Assembly (NCBI GenBank): GCA_946222285.1 | Contig: CAMIIP010000004.1 | Location: 80,337-144,336, forward strand | From: an uncultured Rothia sp. | GTDB lineage: Bacteria > Actinomycetota > Actinomycetes > Actinomycetales > Micrococcaceae | Reading direction: 5' to 3' | Length of the DNA stretch: 64,000 nucleotides | Part shown: in pieces, positions 25,202 through 34,166 of the stretch | Layout: each line of letters opens with the position of its first letter | How positions within the stretch are numbered: position 1 is the first letter of the stretch | Translations under genes and position numbers: made by a program | The notes under the pieces: model-generated | Seen by the model: the letters and a program-made list of their open reading frames with translations, nothing else | Told to the model about the DNA's origin: nothing | The model's database searches: none

Positions 25202-26098
25202 ATGGCTCTCAAACTTATTGCCACTGATATGGACGGTACGCTACTGACCGATTCAGAGAAAACGTTTGACCACGAGTTTTTCGCTCGCTTGCTCAACCGA
25301 ATGGACGAGCACGACATCCAGTTTGTGGTAGCGAGCGGAAACCAGTTTCCTAAACTCCTGCAATATATGGAGGAGTTTCAGGGGAGGAATATTCTTTATA
25401 TTGCAGAAAATGGCGGGTATATTGCCCGTGAAGATCGAGATATTTTGGTGTCTGCTTTCTCTCCAGAGACGGTAGCTGCAGTGGTAAAGGTATTAGATGG
25501 TTTCCCCGATGTGGGCTTTATTATTTCTGCCCATGAGGGTGCTTATCTGATTCGTGAGCGTGCTGAACCTATTACCCGTATCGTTCGCGAACATCTAGAC
25601 TTTCTGGGCGCAGAAGTTCCCCAAGAGCTTGATTACCTGAGTTTTATTAATCGTTTCTACCCTGGCCCCCGTGTCATCAATAGCCTTGAAGAGATGGGGG
25701 ATGCGGCCGTCGTGAAGTTTGCCCTTCAAACTCACCGCCGTGATATCGATAATATCCTCAAAGAGCTCGTCAAGCTCTTACCAGCAAACGTTGTTCCCGT
25801 AGCAAGTGGATTCGGCGCGATTGATTTAGTGGTTCGAGGCGTGAATAAAGGCTCTGCGCTGAAATGGGTGGGGCAAGAGCTAGGGATAGCTGCTGATGAG
25901 ATGATTGCTTTTGGCGATAATTCAAATGATTTAGAAATGTTGCAGTTTGTGGGGGAGGGCGTGGCTATGGATAACGCAGTACCTCAGGTCAAAGCTGCCG
26001 CCGATACGGTCATTGGGCATAACAACGACGGCGCGGTGCTCACGTATATCGAGGTCAAGCTAGATCAGCTTGACTCGGAGAATAGTGAATCATTCTGA
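25202..26098 (+). CDS. Cof-type HAD-IIB hydrolase
   Basis: A 298-residue phosphatase of the haloacid dehalogenase superfamily, cap class C2B. Motif I is DMDGTLL (nucleophile Asp at about residue 9), motif II is VVASGN, and motif III/IV is NKGSALKWVGQELGI followed by FGDNSNDLEML. Such enzymes hydrolyse sugar phosphates or flavin/pyridoxal phosphates; the substrate cannot be inferred. ATG 25202 stands after GGAGATAGC. It forms a single-gene unit between the tRNA terminator and the next gene. Confidence 0.92.
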   Translation: MALKLIATDMDGTLLTDSEKTFDHEFFARLLNRMDEHDIQFVVASGNQFPKLLQYMEEFQGRNILYIAENGGYIAREDRDILVSAFSPETVAAVVKVLDGFPDVGFIISAHEGAYLIRERAEPITRIVREHLDFLGAEVPQELDYLSFINRFYPGPRVINSLEEMGDAAVVKFALQTHRRDIDNILKELVKLLPANVVPVASGFGAIDLVVRGVNKGSALKWVGQELGIAADEMIAFGDNSNDLEMLQFVGEGVAMDNAVPQVKAAADTVIGHNNDGAVLTYIEVKLDQLDSENSESF

Positions 26099-26211
26099 TA
26101 TGAATTTTGGCTGGAAATACGTTCCCTGCTGGCTAAATCCCTCGAAATAGGTGGTAATTTTCGATAATATTTCATAAATTGCCAAAAAACTATTTGAGGA
26201 GAATATAACCC

Positions 26212-27081
26212 TTGGCTGGTAATCCCCTGATTCAATCCATGACCAATTCGCAGAAGCAAGATTCTCGTTTTGGCCGTTTTGGTGCTGATACCGCCAATGG
26301 TCAGAACTCCTACGGAACATCGTCCTATCAGAGTGCTTACGGGCAGAGCCAGTACACACAGCCCAGTGCTGAAGAACTCGACACTATGTACCAGGCTCCC
26401 TCAGCTGGTCCAGCTGAGACCAACCGCCTCACCATCAACGATGTTATTGTAAAAACCGGACTGAACTTGGGTCTGGTTGTTGTAGGTGCAGCTATGGGAT
26501 GGTTTTTCCCCATCCTCATGTTCCTAGGCGTTATTGGCGGTCTCGTTCTCGGACTGGTGAACTCTTTCAAAAAGAAAGTCTCTCCTGCTCTGGTGATGGC
26601 GTACTCGCTACTTGAAGGCATGGCGCTTGGCGGTATTTCCATGTTCTTCGAAACCCAATATCCCGGTATCGTCAGCCAGGCAGTACTCGGAACTGTGCTG
26701 GTTTTTGTCACCATGCTGGTTCTTTTCCGCTCGGGTAAAGTACGCGCCTCCTCTAAAGCAACCAAAATTTTCTTGGGCGCTATGATTGCCTACGGTGTTT
26801 TCTGCTTGATTAATATTGGTTCCGCACTTTTCCTTGATACCAACATGCGTTCGATCGAAGTTTTCGGTATCCCCATTGGCTTCTTTATTGGTCTTATCGC
26901 CATCCTCATGGGTGCTTACTCCTTGGTGCTTGATTTCACCAACGTGGGTGAAGCTGTGCAAGCGGGAGTTCCCGAACGCGAATCTTGGCGTCTGGCTTTC
27001 GGTCTAGTTGTTACCCTGCTCTGGCTCTACATTGAAATTTTGCGAGTTATCTCCTACATTCGTTCAATGGCCGATAACTAA
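26212..27081 (+). CDS. Bax inhibitor-1/YccA-like membrane protein
   Basis: A 289-residue protein with a 75-residue polar, Gln/Tyr/Ser-rich N-terminus followed by seven hydrophobic segments, the topology of the Bax-inhibitor-1 / YccA (TMBIM) superfamily. In the family these are ion-channel-like proteins or modulators of membrane proteolysis; the bacterial role is poorly known. TTG 26212 lies after TTGAGGAG; the next in-frame ATG is nine codons later. The LAGNPLIQSM start resembles other actinobacterial members. A very strong terminator follows. Confidence 0.88.
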   Translation: MAGNPLIQSMTNSQKQDSRFGRFGADTANGQNSYGTSSYQSAYGQSQYTQPSAEELDTMYQAPSAGPAETNRLTINDVIVKTGLNLGLVVVGAAMGWFFPILMFLGVIGGLVLGLVNSFKKKVSPALVMAYSLLEGMALGGISMFFETQYPGIVSQAVLGTVLVFVTMLVLFRSGKVRASSKATKIFLGAMIAYGVFCLINIGSALFLDTNMRSIEVFGIPIGFFIGLIAILMGAYSLVLDFTNVGEAVQAGVPERESWRLAFGLVVTLLWLYIEILRVISYIRSMADN

Positions 27082-27103
27082 GATTGAGTAACTGATTTGG
27101 TTA

Positions 27104-27142
27104 AGAGATGCGCGCATCATAAAGATGCGCGCATCTCTTTTT
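27104..27142 (+). terminator. Strong terminator after the Bax-inhibitor-like gene
   Basis: A perfect 15-bp stem (AGAGATGCGCGCATC with GATGCGCGCATCTCT), 5-base loop and a T-run. Each arm contains the self-complementary GATGCGCGCATC. Confidence 0.92.
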
Positions 27143-27239
27143 GCCGCTCAGCGGCTCTTCATCTACTAGAGTAGAACAACAAACCCCTGATACATGTGTA
27201 GTTTTCCCCAATAAATACACCGACTGAAATGAATCGTTA

Positions 27240-28484
27240 ATGAACGAAGTAGAGACTCCAAACCCCGGAAATAGAAGAACAGAATCTAAAGGTTCCGCTC
27301 ATATTCCATACGCTCTCAGTACTGCCGCAGAATGGGCCTGGCGCATCATTATCGTAGCTATTGCTTCCTATGCCTTCTACTGGGCGCTTAGCAAGATTAG
27401 CTTGGTCATTATTTCTCTGGCAATTGCGATTCTTCTGACCTGTTTGATTTATCCCGTAGTCGCGTTTTTACGTCAACACAAAGTACTGCCGGGCATCGCT
27501 ACCGCAATCGCCGAGCTGGGACTCATCGCCGTCGTCATTCTGCTTCTTATGCTGGTTGGACAACAATTAACCTCAGGTTTTTCCTCGCTCTCCGATCAAG
27601 TCTCGCAGGGCTATAACCAGCTGATGGCCTTGCTCCAGAACCTCCCCTTTGACGTTGGAGCCGATCAGCTAGATTCCTATATTTCGCAGTTCGGTTCGTG
27701 GCTTCAAGAGAACAGCTCCGCTGTAATCTCGGGAGTAGCATCGGTAGGATCAAGAGCTGCCGATTTCGGTACCGGTATGATTATCTGCCTGTTTGCCCTG
27801 ATTTTCTTTCTTCTCGAAGGCGAACGCATCTGGCTTTTTGTGGTAAATCTCTTCCCTCGTGCTGCTCGCCAGCCTATCAATGGTGCCGGACGTCGCGGCT
27901 GGAGATCACTGACCAGCTATGTCCACGTTCAAGTTTTCGTCGCTTTTATCGATGCGGTGGGTATTGGACTTTCCGCTTTCTTCCTTGGCGTGCCCCTAGC
28001 TATTCCCGTGGCAGTACTGGTATTTCTTGGCTCATTTATTCCGATTGTGGGAGCTGTGGTAACCGGTGCTGTAGCTGTGCTTTTGGCTTTGGTTGCTAAC
28101 GGACTGGTCAACGCCCTGCTAATGCTTTTGATGGTACTTGTTGTTCAGCAAATCGAGTCCAACATTTTGCAACCGTTGGTCATGGGCAAAGCGGTTTCTT
28201 TACACCCCCTCGCTGTCTTTTTAGCAGTAGCTATGGGTTCTCTCCTCTACGGAATTGTTGGTGCGCTCTTCGCCGTTCCGCTTATGGCTGTTCTCAACAC
28301 GGTAATCCGTTACCTTGCAGGCAGAGAATGGGAAACTGACTCCTCGATTCGCACGACTCCCTTCTATTTCCCTCACGAAATTGAACGGAAGAAAAAGAAA
28401 GATGTGTCTGAGAAAGTCAAAGAACGCCTAGAAGCTCTCAAGAAGTCAGAGAAGAAGAAAAACGTTTCAAGCATTGGAATCTAA
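27240..28484 (+). CDS. AI-2E family transporter (UPF0118-like permease)
   Basis: A 414-residue membrane protein. It has hydrophobic segments near residues 33-85 and 95-115, a long amphipathic loop (about 115-175), a further cluster (180-330) with the conserved PIVGAV and QQIESNILQPLVMGKAVSLHPLAVFLAVA blocks, and a lysine-rich cytoplasmic tail of 50 residues. The family includes TqsA and Na+/H+ antiporters, so the substrate is not predictable. ATG 27240 has no obvious ribosome site, so a leaderless transcript is possible. The lysine-rich end is longer than usual. Confidence 0.88.
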   Translation: MNEVETPNPGNRRTESKGSAHIPYALSTAAEWAWRIIIVAIASYAFYWALSKISLVIISLAIAILLTCLIYPVVAFLRQHKVLPGIATAIAELGLIAVVILLLMLVGQQLTSGFSSLSDQVSQGYNQLMALLQNLPFDVGADQLDSYISQFGSWLQENSSAVISGVASVGSRAADFGTGMIICLFALIFFLLEGERIWLFVVNLFPRAARQPINGAGRRGWRSLTSYVHVQVFVAFIDAVGIGLSAFFLGVPLAIPVAVLVFLGSFIPIVGAVVTGAVAVLLALVANGLVNALLMLLMVLVVQQIESNILQPLVMGKAVSLHPLAVFLAVAMGSLLYGIVGALFAVPLMAVLNTVIRYLAGREWETDSSIRTTPFYFPHEIERKKKKDVSEKVKERLEALKKSEKKKNVSSIGI

Positions 28485-28541
28485 AAAGGCTTTTGCTCCT
28501 GATCAGAGTTAAGCTGGATAAGCTTTTTGAGATATCGAACC

Positions 28542-29817
28542 ATGAGCGAACAGAGGAAAGAGCCAGTGGCTGATTTAGTCGAAAATTTACCGGTTACCAT
28601 CCACGACATCCAGCAGGCAGCTGATTTGCTGGAATCGGTAATCGAATTTACGCCGGTGGAACATTCACGGGCGCTTTCCTCTGCGCTGGGATCTGAGGTT
28701 TATCTCAAATGTGAGAATCTGCAACGATCAGGTTCCTTTAAAGTCCGCGGTGCCTATGTACGTATGGCAAAACTTTCGGCTGAGGAAAAGGCTCGCGGCG
28801 TTGTTGCTGCCTCCGCTGGCAACCATGCTCAGGGTGTTGCCTTGGCTGCCGCTCAGCTGGGCATTAAAGCTCGAATATATATGCCGTTAGGGGCTGCGCT
28901 TTAAAATCGCAGCTACTAAATCTCGTGGAGCTGAGGTTATTCTCTTTGGAGTTACTGTTGATGAGGCTCTTGCCGAGGCAAAACGCTATGCAGAAGAGAG
29001 CGGAGCGGTGTTTGTGCACCCCTTCGATAATCCGGATATTATTGCCGGTCAGGGCACTATCGGGCTGGAAATCCTTGATCAGGTTCCTAACGTGGACACC
29101 ATTATCGTAGGTGTTGGCGGTGGAGGTTTACTGGCCGGTATTTCGGTATCTATCCGGGCTATGGAGAAAAAACTCGGTAAGAAAATCCGTATTATTGGCG
29201 TCCAAGCAGAACACGCCGCCGCCTATCCGCCTTCTCTTGCGGCCGATGCGCTGGTGCCTTTAAAAAAGGTAGCGACCATTGCTGACGGCATTGCCGTCGG
29301 CAGACCGGGGCAGATGCCTTTCGACATCATCAAGAAGCTGGTAGACGACGTCCACACGGTTTCTGAAGACGATATAGCCCGTGCTCTCATCTTTTTGATG
29401 GAACGTAATAAGCTCGTGGTTGAACCCGCAGGATCTGTTCCGGTGGCCGCCGTAATGGACCGTCACATCGAAGAAAAATACGGTGATTTGGGTACCACTG
29501 TCTGCCTGCTCTCGGGTGGAAATATTGATCCTATGCTGATGCTCAAAGTAATTCAGCGCGGTCTTTCAGCTGCCGGTCGTTATCTCACCATCAAGATGAT
29601 GTTGCAGGATCGTCCCGGTGAGCTCACCACCATCTCTTCAATTATCTCGTCCCTCGATGCCAACGTCACCGGAGTCGACCATACTCGGGTGGGTGGTGCA
29701 CTCTCTATGGGGGATGTTTCTATCACGATTGATATGGAAACCAAGGGCGCCGAGCACTGCGAGCTAGTGCTCTCGGCGCTACGGGATGCTGGCTACCAGC
29801 CCATTACTGTTTACTAG
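28542..29817 (+). pseudogene. ilvA: Threonine ammonia-lyase (threonine deaminase) with a frameshift
   Basis: The two pieces together form a PLP enzyme that converts threonine to 2-oxobutyrate. The first has the PLP-lysine motif SGSFKVRGAY, then AASAGNHAQGVALAA. The second has GQGTIGLEIL, VGVGGGGLLAGIS and a C-terminal ACT-like domain (TIKMMLQDRPGELTTISSIIS). The frame breaks at 28899-28905 (CTTTAAAATC): the first frame meets TAA at 28902 and the second resumes with AAA ATC. Against the family pattern MP-x-GA-x-x-x-K, one residue is missing, so a 2-base deletion fits better than a 1-base insertion. GTG 28566 after AGAGGAAAG may be the true start. If real, the product loses all the catalytic core after residue 120. 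Confidence 0.85.
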
Positions 29818-29833
29818 AGTCACGAAGAGACAA

Positions 29834-29869
29834 AACAGCCCGGTGGAGAAAATTTTCCACCGGGCTGTT
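29834..29869. terminator. Bidirectional terminator between ilvA and greA
   Basis: A 14-bp stem, AACAGCCCGGTGGA with TCCACCGGGCTGTT, lies between the convergent ends of ilvA and greA and can serve both. Confidence 0.88.
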
Positions 29870-29890
29870 CTACTAGTTCAAGCTCATGTA

Positions 29891-30391
29891 TTAGGCGCTG
29901 AAGGGCTTGGCGCTTTTGATAGAAACTTCCATCGTCTTACCATTGGGAGCCTCATAAGAGACCTTGTCTCCTATCTTGTGGCCGTTGATAGCTGAACCCA
30001 TAGGGGACTTTTCTGAGAAGACCTGCAGATCTTCATCGCCTACCAGAGTCTCAGCAACTTCGCGTGAACCCAGCAAGAACTTCATGGTCTTGCCAGCAAT
30101 CTCAGCTTCAACGACCATGCCGGGTTCAACCACGCCGTTGTCTTTCAACGGCTCGCCTACCTGAGCGGTCTCTAAAAGGTGCTTAAGTTGGGCAATGCGA
30201 CCCTCATTTTTGCCCTGCTCTTCGCGAGCAGCGTGGTAGCCGCCGTTTTCTTTGAGATCGCCTTCATCACGGGCAGCGGCAATACGTTCGATGATTTCCT
30301 GGCGGTAAGGGCCAGAGATGCGATCGAGTTCTTCTTGAAGACGATCGTAAGCCTCCTGAGTCATCCACGCGCCTTCGTGTTCTTCAGTCAT
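29891..30391 (-). CDS. greA: Transcription elongation factor GreA
   Basis: A 166-residue protein that enters the RNA polymerase secondary channel and stimulates cleavage of backtracked RNA. The N-terminal coiled coil carries the acidic tip (AARDEGDLKENGGYHAAREEQ), with the conserved D and E. The C-terminal FKBP-like domain ends SPMGSAINGHKIGDKVSYEAPNG. The start ATG has AGGAGAACA just upstream. A hairpin (30441-30460) separates it from DUF4307 on the same strand. Confidence 0.96.
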   Translation of the reverse strand: MTEEHEGAWMTQEAYDRLQEELDRISGPYRQEIIERIAAARDEGDLKENGGYHAAREEQGKNEGRIAQLKHLLETAQVGEPLKDNGVVEPGMVVEAEIAGKTMKFLLGSREVAETLVGDEDLQVFSEKSPMGSAINGHKIGDKVSYEAPNGKTMEVSIKSAKPFSA

Positions 30392-30440
30392 GGTTGTTCT
30401 CCTTTCCTACAGAAACATCTGTAGCTCGACATACAGTAGA

Positions 30441-30460
30441 GGGGTTGGTGAGCCAACCCC
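30441..30460 (-). terminator. GC-rich hairpin between DUF4307 gene and greA
   Basis: A perfect 8-bp stem, GGGGTTGG with CCAACCCC, and a TGAG loop. There is no T-run. It could be a weak terminator of the DUF4307 unit or part of the greA leader. Confidence 0.5.
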
Positions 30461-30534
30461 CGGTGAATGTGCCTTAGTATACGTGCCCTCTGCTCGTTTA
30501 GCGAATAGGATAGCGAGAGGACTCTCTGGAAAAA

Positions 30535-30945
30535 CTACTCTTTCCAGCATCGATCGACGGTCACCGTTGTAGCCTCAGAGAGTACGCGTACCTCCGCGGT
30601 TTGCTGGCGAACCGTCGTGTCGCCCAAATCTGCGGTATTAGGACCAATCATGACTTCGCTCCAGCCGACCGGAGCACTCGCCTCATTCAGAGCCTTAATC
30701 GTACAGACGGCAGTAGACTCAGGTGCTTTAACCACTTGGAAAGTCAGGCTTACTCTATCGTTGCTGGTGAGATTATGGCTCACATCTTTAAACTCAGGGT
30801 TTTCAGAAATCTGATGGCTCTGTGCCCACCAGACAAAGGCAATACCTAAGAGCGAAGCAAGAACAGTAAGGGTTACCCAGAAAGAACGAGGAAGTTTTGC
30901 CCGCGCAGGCCCTTTCCCATACCGGGAGTCCAGAATGTCAGACAT
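30535..30945 (-). CDS. DUF4307 membrane protein
   Basis: A 136-residue protein with a short basic cytoplasmic part, one membrane helix (about residues 23-42, WVTLTVLASLLGIAFVWWA) and an extracellular beta-rich domain with two cysteines (TAVCTIKA and DRCWKE) that could form a disulfide. It matches the DUF4307 family, which I know as the divergent neighbour of mca in actinobacteria. No function is established. The start is ATG, 136 bases from the proposed mca start on the other strand. Confidence 0.85.
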   Translation of the reverse strand: MSDILDSRYGKGPARAKLPRSFWVTLTVLASLLGIAFVWWAQSHQISENPEFKDVSHNLTSNDRVSLTFQVVKAPESTAVCTIKALNEASAPVGWSEVMIGPNTADLGDTTVRQQTAEVRVLSEATTVTVDRCWKE

Positions 30946-31081
30946 AATAACTCTCCATTCACACGCGGTAACATCGATCGGTACATTTTCAGGTCTATTA
31001 GCTAGACTAGCAATGGCGTTCAGATACGAACGTTCAAAACTTCTCTCAACATTTTATCTAACAAATCATGGAGTTTCCCGG

Positions 31082-32095
31082 GTGAGCGTAGCAAAAGAAA
31101 CCTCTCATACCTCAGAGCCAACGATTGAATCGTTGTTTACTGAGATGAAACCGTTAGCGGATGATTATGCGGGGTTGCGTATTCTTGCGGTACACGCCCA
31201 CCCCGACGACGAATCGTCTAAGGGCGCAGCAACAATGGCAGCCTATGCGGCTCACGGTGCGCGGGTTATGGTTGCTACCATGACCGGTGGTGAGATGGGT
31301 TCTGTTCTCAACGAAGCGGTGCAAGCCAATCCGGCAGCGTATCGAGATTTACCCAGCCTGCGTCGTCGCGAAATGGCAAAGGCACAAGAGGCTCTGGGTA
31401 TTGAACATCGCTGGATAGGATTTGTTGATTCAGGTTTGCCTGAAGGCGATCCTTTGCCTGAGCTTCCCTGGGGCAGTTTCGCTACGTTGCCAATTCAGCA
31501 GGCTACCGCGCCTCTCATTCGACTGGTTCGGGATTTTAAGCCCCATGTGATTCTGAGCTACGACGAAAATGGCGGTTATCCTCACCCCGATCACATTATG
31601 AGCCACAAGGTAGCGGTTGAGGCTTTCGACAAGGCAGGCGATGCCAGGGCTTACCCCAACGAGGGTGAGCCCTGGGAACCTTTGAAACTTTACTACGATC
31701 GTGCTTTCAATCTAGAACGTCTCACAGCTTTCCACACCTACCTGCTGGAGAATGATTTGGAGAGCCCCTTTACCCAGTGGTTAGAGATGCGAAAAGAATC
31801 CGACGACGCCGGTCTCACCCCGCCTATTCAGCATCAGACCACTACTCGAATCGTGGCTGCTGACTACTTCTCAGCACGTGACCGTGCTCTTCTAGCGCAC
31901 CAATCGCAGGTTGCACCGGGAGATATGTTCTTTGCCATCTCACCCGAGCAACAGCGAAGCATCTGGCCATGGGAAGACTACGTTTTGGCTCAGTCTCGTG
32001 TCTCTACAGAGTTTCCCGAATGGTCATTTTCCGACGGCATTGATTTATCAGCTTCTACCGCTTCTCATACTCTTTCAACGGAAAACGTACAATAA
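31082..32095 (+). CDS. mca: Mycothiol S-conjugate amidase
   Basis: A 337-residue LmbE/PIG-L-like zinc amidase that cleaves mycothiol-toxin adducts, releasing a mercapturic acid and GlcN-inositol. The zinc motif AHPDDES (about residue 41) and HPDHIMSH later are present, with TGGEMGSVLN. GTG 31082 lies 8 bases after GGAG; the frame is open further upstream to 30935 but that would overlap the divergent DUF4307 start. It implies a mycothiol-making actinobacterium. Mca and MshB are close relatives; the DUF4307 and hemolysin III neighbours favour Mca. Confidence 0.93.
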   Translation: MSVAKETSHTSEPTIESLFTEMKPLADDYAGLRILAVHAHPDDESSKGAATMAAYAAHGARVMVATMTGGEMGSVLNEAVQANPAAYRDLPSLRRREMAKAQEALGIEHRWIGFVDSGLPEGDPLPELPWGSFATLPIQQATAPLIRLVRDFKPHVILSYDENGGYPHPDHIMSHKVAVEAFDKAGDARAYPNEGEPWEPLKLYYDRAFNLERLTAFHTYLLENDLESPFTQWLEMRKESDDAGLTPPIQHQTTTRIVAADYFSARDRALLAHQSQVAPGDMFFAISPEQQRSIWPWEDYVLAQSRVSTEFPEWSFSDGIDLSASTASHTLSTENVQ

Positions 32096-32112
32096 AACCT
32101 TAGATAGCTATC

Positions 32113-32132
32113 GTGGACTCTTTAGAGTCCAC
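32113..32132 (+). terminator. Small hairpin between mca and the membrane protein gene
   Basis: A perfect 8-bp stem GTGGACTC/GAGTCCAC with a TTTA loop. It lacks a T-run and may be a processing or attenuation site rather than a full terminator. Confidence 0.45.
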
Positions 32133-32155
32133 CGAAAATATGGGATGCGAGATAC

Positions 32156-32482
32156 GTGATACACCCTTTTCTAGCCACAACTATCGTGGTAGCCGCAGAT
32201 GCTACTCCGCAAGAATACAATCAGGACGGTTCTCCTCTGGGATCGCCGGGATTCATTGGCTTTGTTATTACCATGATTCTGGGTATTGGCATTATTCTCT
32301 TGATGCTGGATATGACTAGGCGAGCACGCCGCCTACGCTATCGCAATGAATACGCGATGGCGCAGGAGGCAGAAGAGCGTGCTCGCCAACTGGCAGAGGG
32401 AGAAGGCTCTGTAGCGATTACTGATGCTGAAGAACTCAAGAACCTCGCTCTTAAAGCGGAGAACCGACAGAATTTTCACTAA
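32156..32482 (+). CDS. Small single-pass membrane protein downstream of mca
   Basis: A 108-residue protein of unknown function. A weak N-terminal hydrophobic stretch (HPFLATTIVVAADA) could be a signal peptide, followed by a clear membrane helix (GFIGFVITMILGIGIILLML, about residues 32-51). A basic, then acidic helical tail follows (TRRARRLRYRNEYAMAQEAEERARQL). Small proteins of this shape often sit between mca and hemolysin III genes in actinobacteria. The start is GTG with a poor ribosome site. Its stop is 25 bases from the convergent hemolysin III stop. Confidence 0.75.
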   Translation: MIHPFLATTIVVAADATPQEYNQDGSPLGSPGFIGFVITMILGIGIILLMLDMTRRARRLRYRNEYAMAQEAEERARQLAEGEGSVAITDAEELKNLALKAENRQNFH

Positions 32483-32507
32483 CTCTGAGTATCTCGCGCT
32501 CAATAAA

Positions 32508-33224
32508 CTAGGCATAAATCGCGAACATCACGGCAATAAAGTGCAACACAAACCCGATGATGGTGCAGACATGAAAGAGTTCATGGAAGCCGAAGTAGCG
32601 GGGGGAAAGGCGCGGGCGTTTGGTGCCGTAAAAGGTAGCTCCCAGAATATAGAAAGCACCGCCTACCGCAATAAGAATAGTAGCGGTGGGGGAAACTGAC
32701 CAGAAATCGCCCAGATAGAAGACCGCTATCAGACCCATCACCACATAAATTGGAGTGTAGAGCCAGCGGGGCGCGTGCGTCCAAAAGACTCGAAACAGCA
32801 CCACTAAAAGCGCGCACCCCCAGATGCTCCAGAGCAGAACGGTTTGCAGGGTGCCGCTGAGGAGCGTCATCGCCAGGGGAGTGTAGGTACCGGCAATGAC
32901 CAGCGCGATATTGGCGTGGTCTAGTCGCTTGAAAAAGAGCCGTAGACGTTCGGGCCAGTAAGCGCGATGATACATACCTGAAAAGCCAAAGAGCATGACG
33001 CCGGTGAGGGCAAAGATAGCGCATCCTAAGCCTAGCCAGCCGCCTCCGGACAGAGCGATAAGTACTATCCCTGCGATAAAAACGATGGGCGCAAAACCAG
33101 CATGTAACCAGCCGCGCATGAGTGGTTTGTATTCAAAACTTTTTGTGCTGGGAGAGAGAAAAGAATCTTGCTGGTTATCTTTCTTCTCCTGCAAAGTGTT
33201 TGTAGTAGACATCATCCCATCCAC
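32508..33224 (-). CDS. Hemolysin III family (PAQR-like) membrane protein
   Basis: A 238-residue seven-helix membrane protein of the YqfA/hemolysin III family. The conserved zinc ligands are visible: S-x-x-x-H in GFSGMYHRAYWPE and H-x-x-x-H in FGFHELFHVC. About 35 polar residues precede the first helix. Despite the family name, most members are not proven hemolysins. Starts at GTG 33224 or an ATG pair three codons later are possible. Its neighbours mca and cis-prenyltransferase are the common actinobacterial set. Confidence 0.92.
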   Translation of the reverse strand: MDGMMSTTNTLQEKKDNQQDSFLSPSTKSFEYKPLMRGWLHAGFAPIVFIAGIVLIALSGGGWLGLGCAIFALTGVMLFGFSGMYHRAYWPERLRLFFKRLDHANIALVIAGTYTPLAMTLLSGTLQTVLLWSIWGCALLVVLFRVFWTHAPRWLYTPIYVVMGLIAVFYLGDFWSVSPTATILIAVGGAFYILGATFYGTKRPRLSPRYFGFHELFHVCTIIGFVLHFIAVMFAIYA

Positions 33225-33345
33225 TCGTTTTCGTGAAATACTGTACAGGTTTTATTATCTCCTCTTTATCTGAAAGTCTCTAGCATCCTTCTAAGCATGA
33301 GGGACAACCACTCTGCGGTACGATGAAAAGTGTTGCCAACTGTTG

Positions 33346-34152
33346 ATGCTGGCATTCAAGACCGGGTCGATCGATGAGAAAGCCAGAGACGTGAAGTTAT
33401 CGCAGCCACTGTATAACGTGTATGAGCGGTCTTTAGCCGGCGCTATTCCGATGGATAAACTTCCCCATCATATTGGTGTGCTCATGGATGGCAATCGGCG
33501 CTGGGCAGCACAGTTAGGAGAGAGTACCAAGCGTGGGCATCAAGCCGGTGCGCAAAACGTTATCGATTTCCTCTCCTGGTGTCGAGAGCTAGGGATTCCG
33601 ATGGTAACCCTCTATATGCTTTCGACCGAAAATCTCAAGCGTAGTCCCGCTGAACTCGCAGATTTACTGGAAGTTATTGAGTCGCTCATTGGCTCGCTGG
33701 CTGCCAGCGGGGTGGGAAAAATTAGACCGGTGGGGCAGCTCAATTCACTTCCAGAATCTCTCTGCTCCGCTTTTGACGCGGCAACGGATCAGAGCCAGAA
33801 TATCGAGCATTTGCAGGTGAACATCGCGGTTGGCTATGGTGGACGGCAAGAAATTGTGGATGCCGTTCGGGACCTTCTCAAAGAGGCTTCAGATGAAGGT
33901 CTTTCGCTCTCTGAGCTGGCAGATACTCTCGATCTTGAAGATATTAGCCGCCACCTCTATACCAAGGGCATGCCTGACCCTGATTTGCTCATTCGCACGT
34001 CCGGGGAACAGCGACTTTCGGGTTTTCTCACCTGGCAGTCCGCCTACTCAGAGTTCTACTTTTGTGAAGCTCTCTGGCCCGATTTTCGTCGCGTAGATTT
34101 TCTGCGTGCCCTGCGCGACTTTGCTCACCGGCAACGCCGTTTTGGCTCCTAA
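33346..34152 (+). CDS. Cis-prenyltransferase (short-chain Z-isoprenyl / undecaprenyl diphosphate synthase family)
   Basis: A 268-residue enzyme that condenses isopentenyl diphosphate onto an allylic primer with cis geometry, feeding carrier lipids for cell-wall synthesis. Signature motifs: LMDGNRRWA (catalytic Asp), LYMLSTENL, VNIAVGYGGRQEI and DLLIRTSGEQRLSGFL. The hemolysin III neighbour points to the Rv1086-like short-chain branch. ATG 33346 follows a TTG; GTG 33391 is another possible start, because homology begins only near residue 20. Confidence 0.92.
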   Translation: MLAFKTGSIDEKARDVKLSQPLYNVYERSLAGAIPMDKLPHHIGVLMDGNRRWAAQLGESTKRGHQAGAQNVIDFLSWCRELGIPMVTLYMLSTENLKRSPAELADLLEVIESLIGSLAASGVGKIRPVGQLNSLPESLCSAFDAATDQSQNIEHLQVNIAVGYGGRQEIVDAVRDLLKEASDEGLSLSELADTLDLEDISRHLYTKGMPDPDLLIRTSGEQRLSGFLTWQSAYSEFYFCEALWPDFRRVDFLRALRDFAHRQRRFGS

Positions 34153-34166
34153 AATTAGGGGCTCTT

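Noticed and set aside
32581..33024. 147-codon frame within hemolysin III on the same strand
   Set aside because: A different frame inside a conserved membrane protein; Arg/Ser-rich, no family match.
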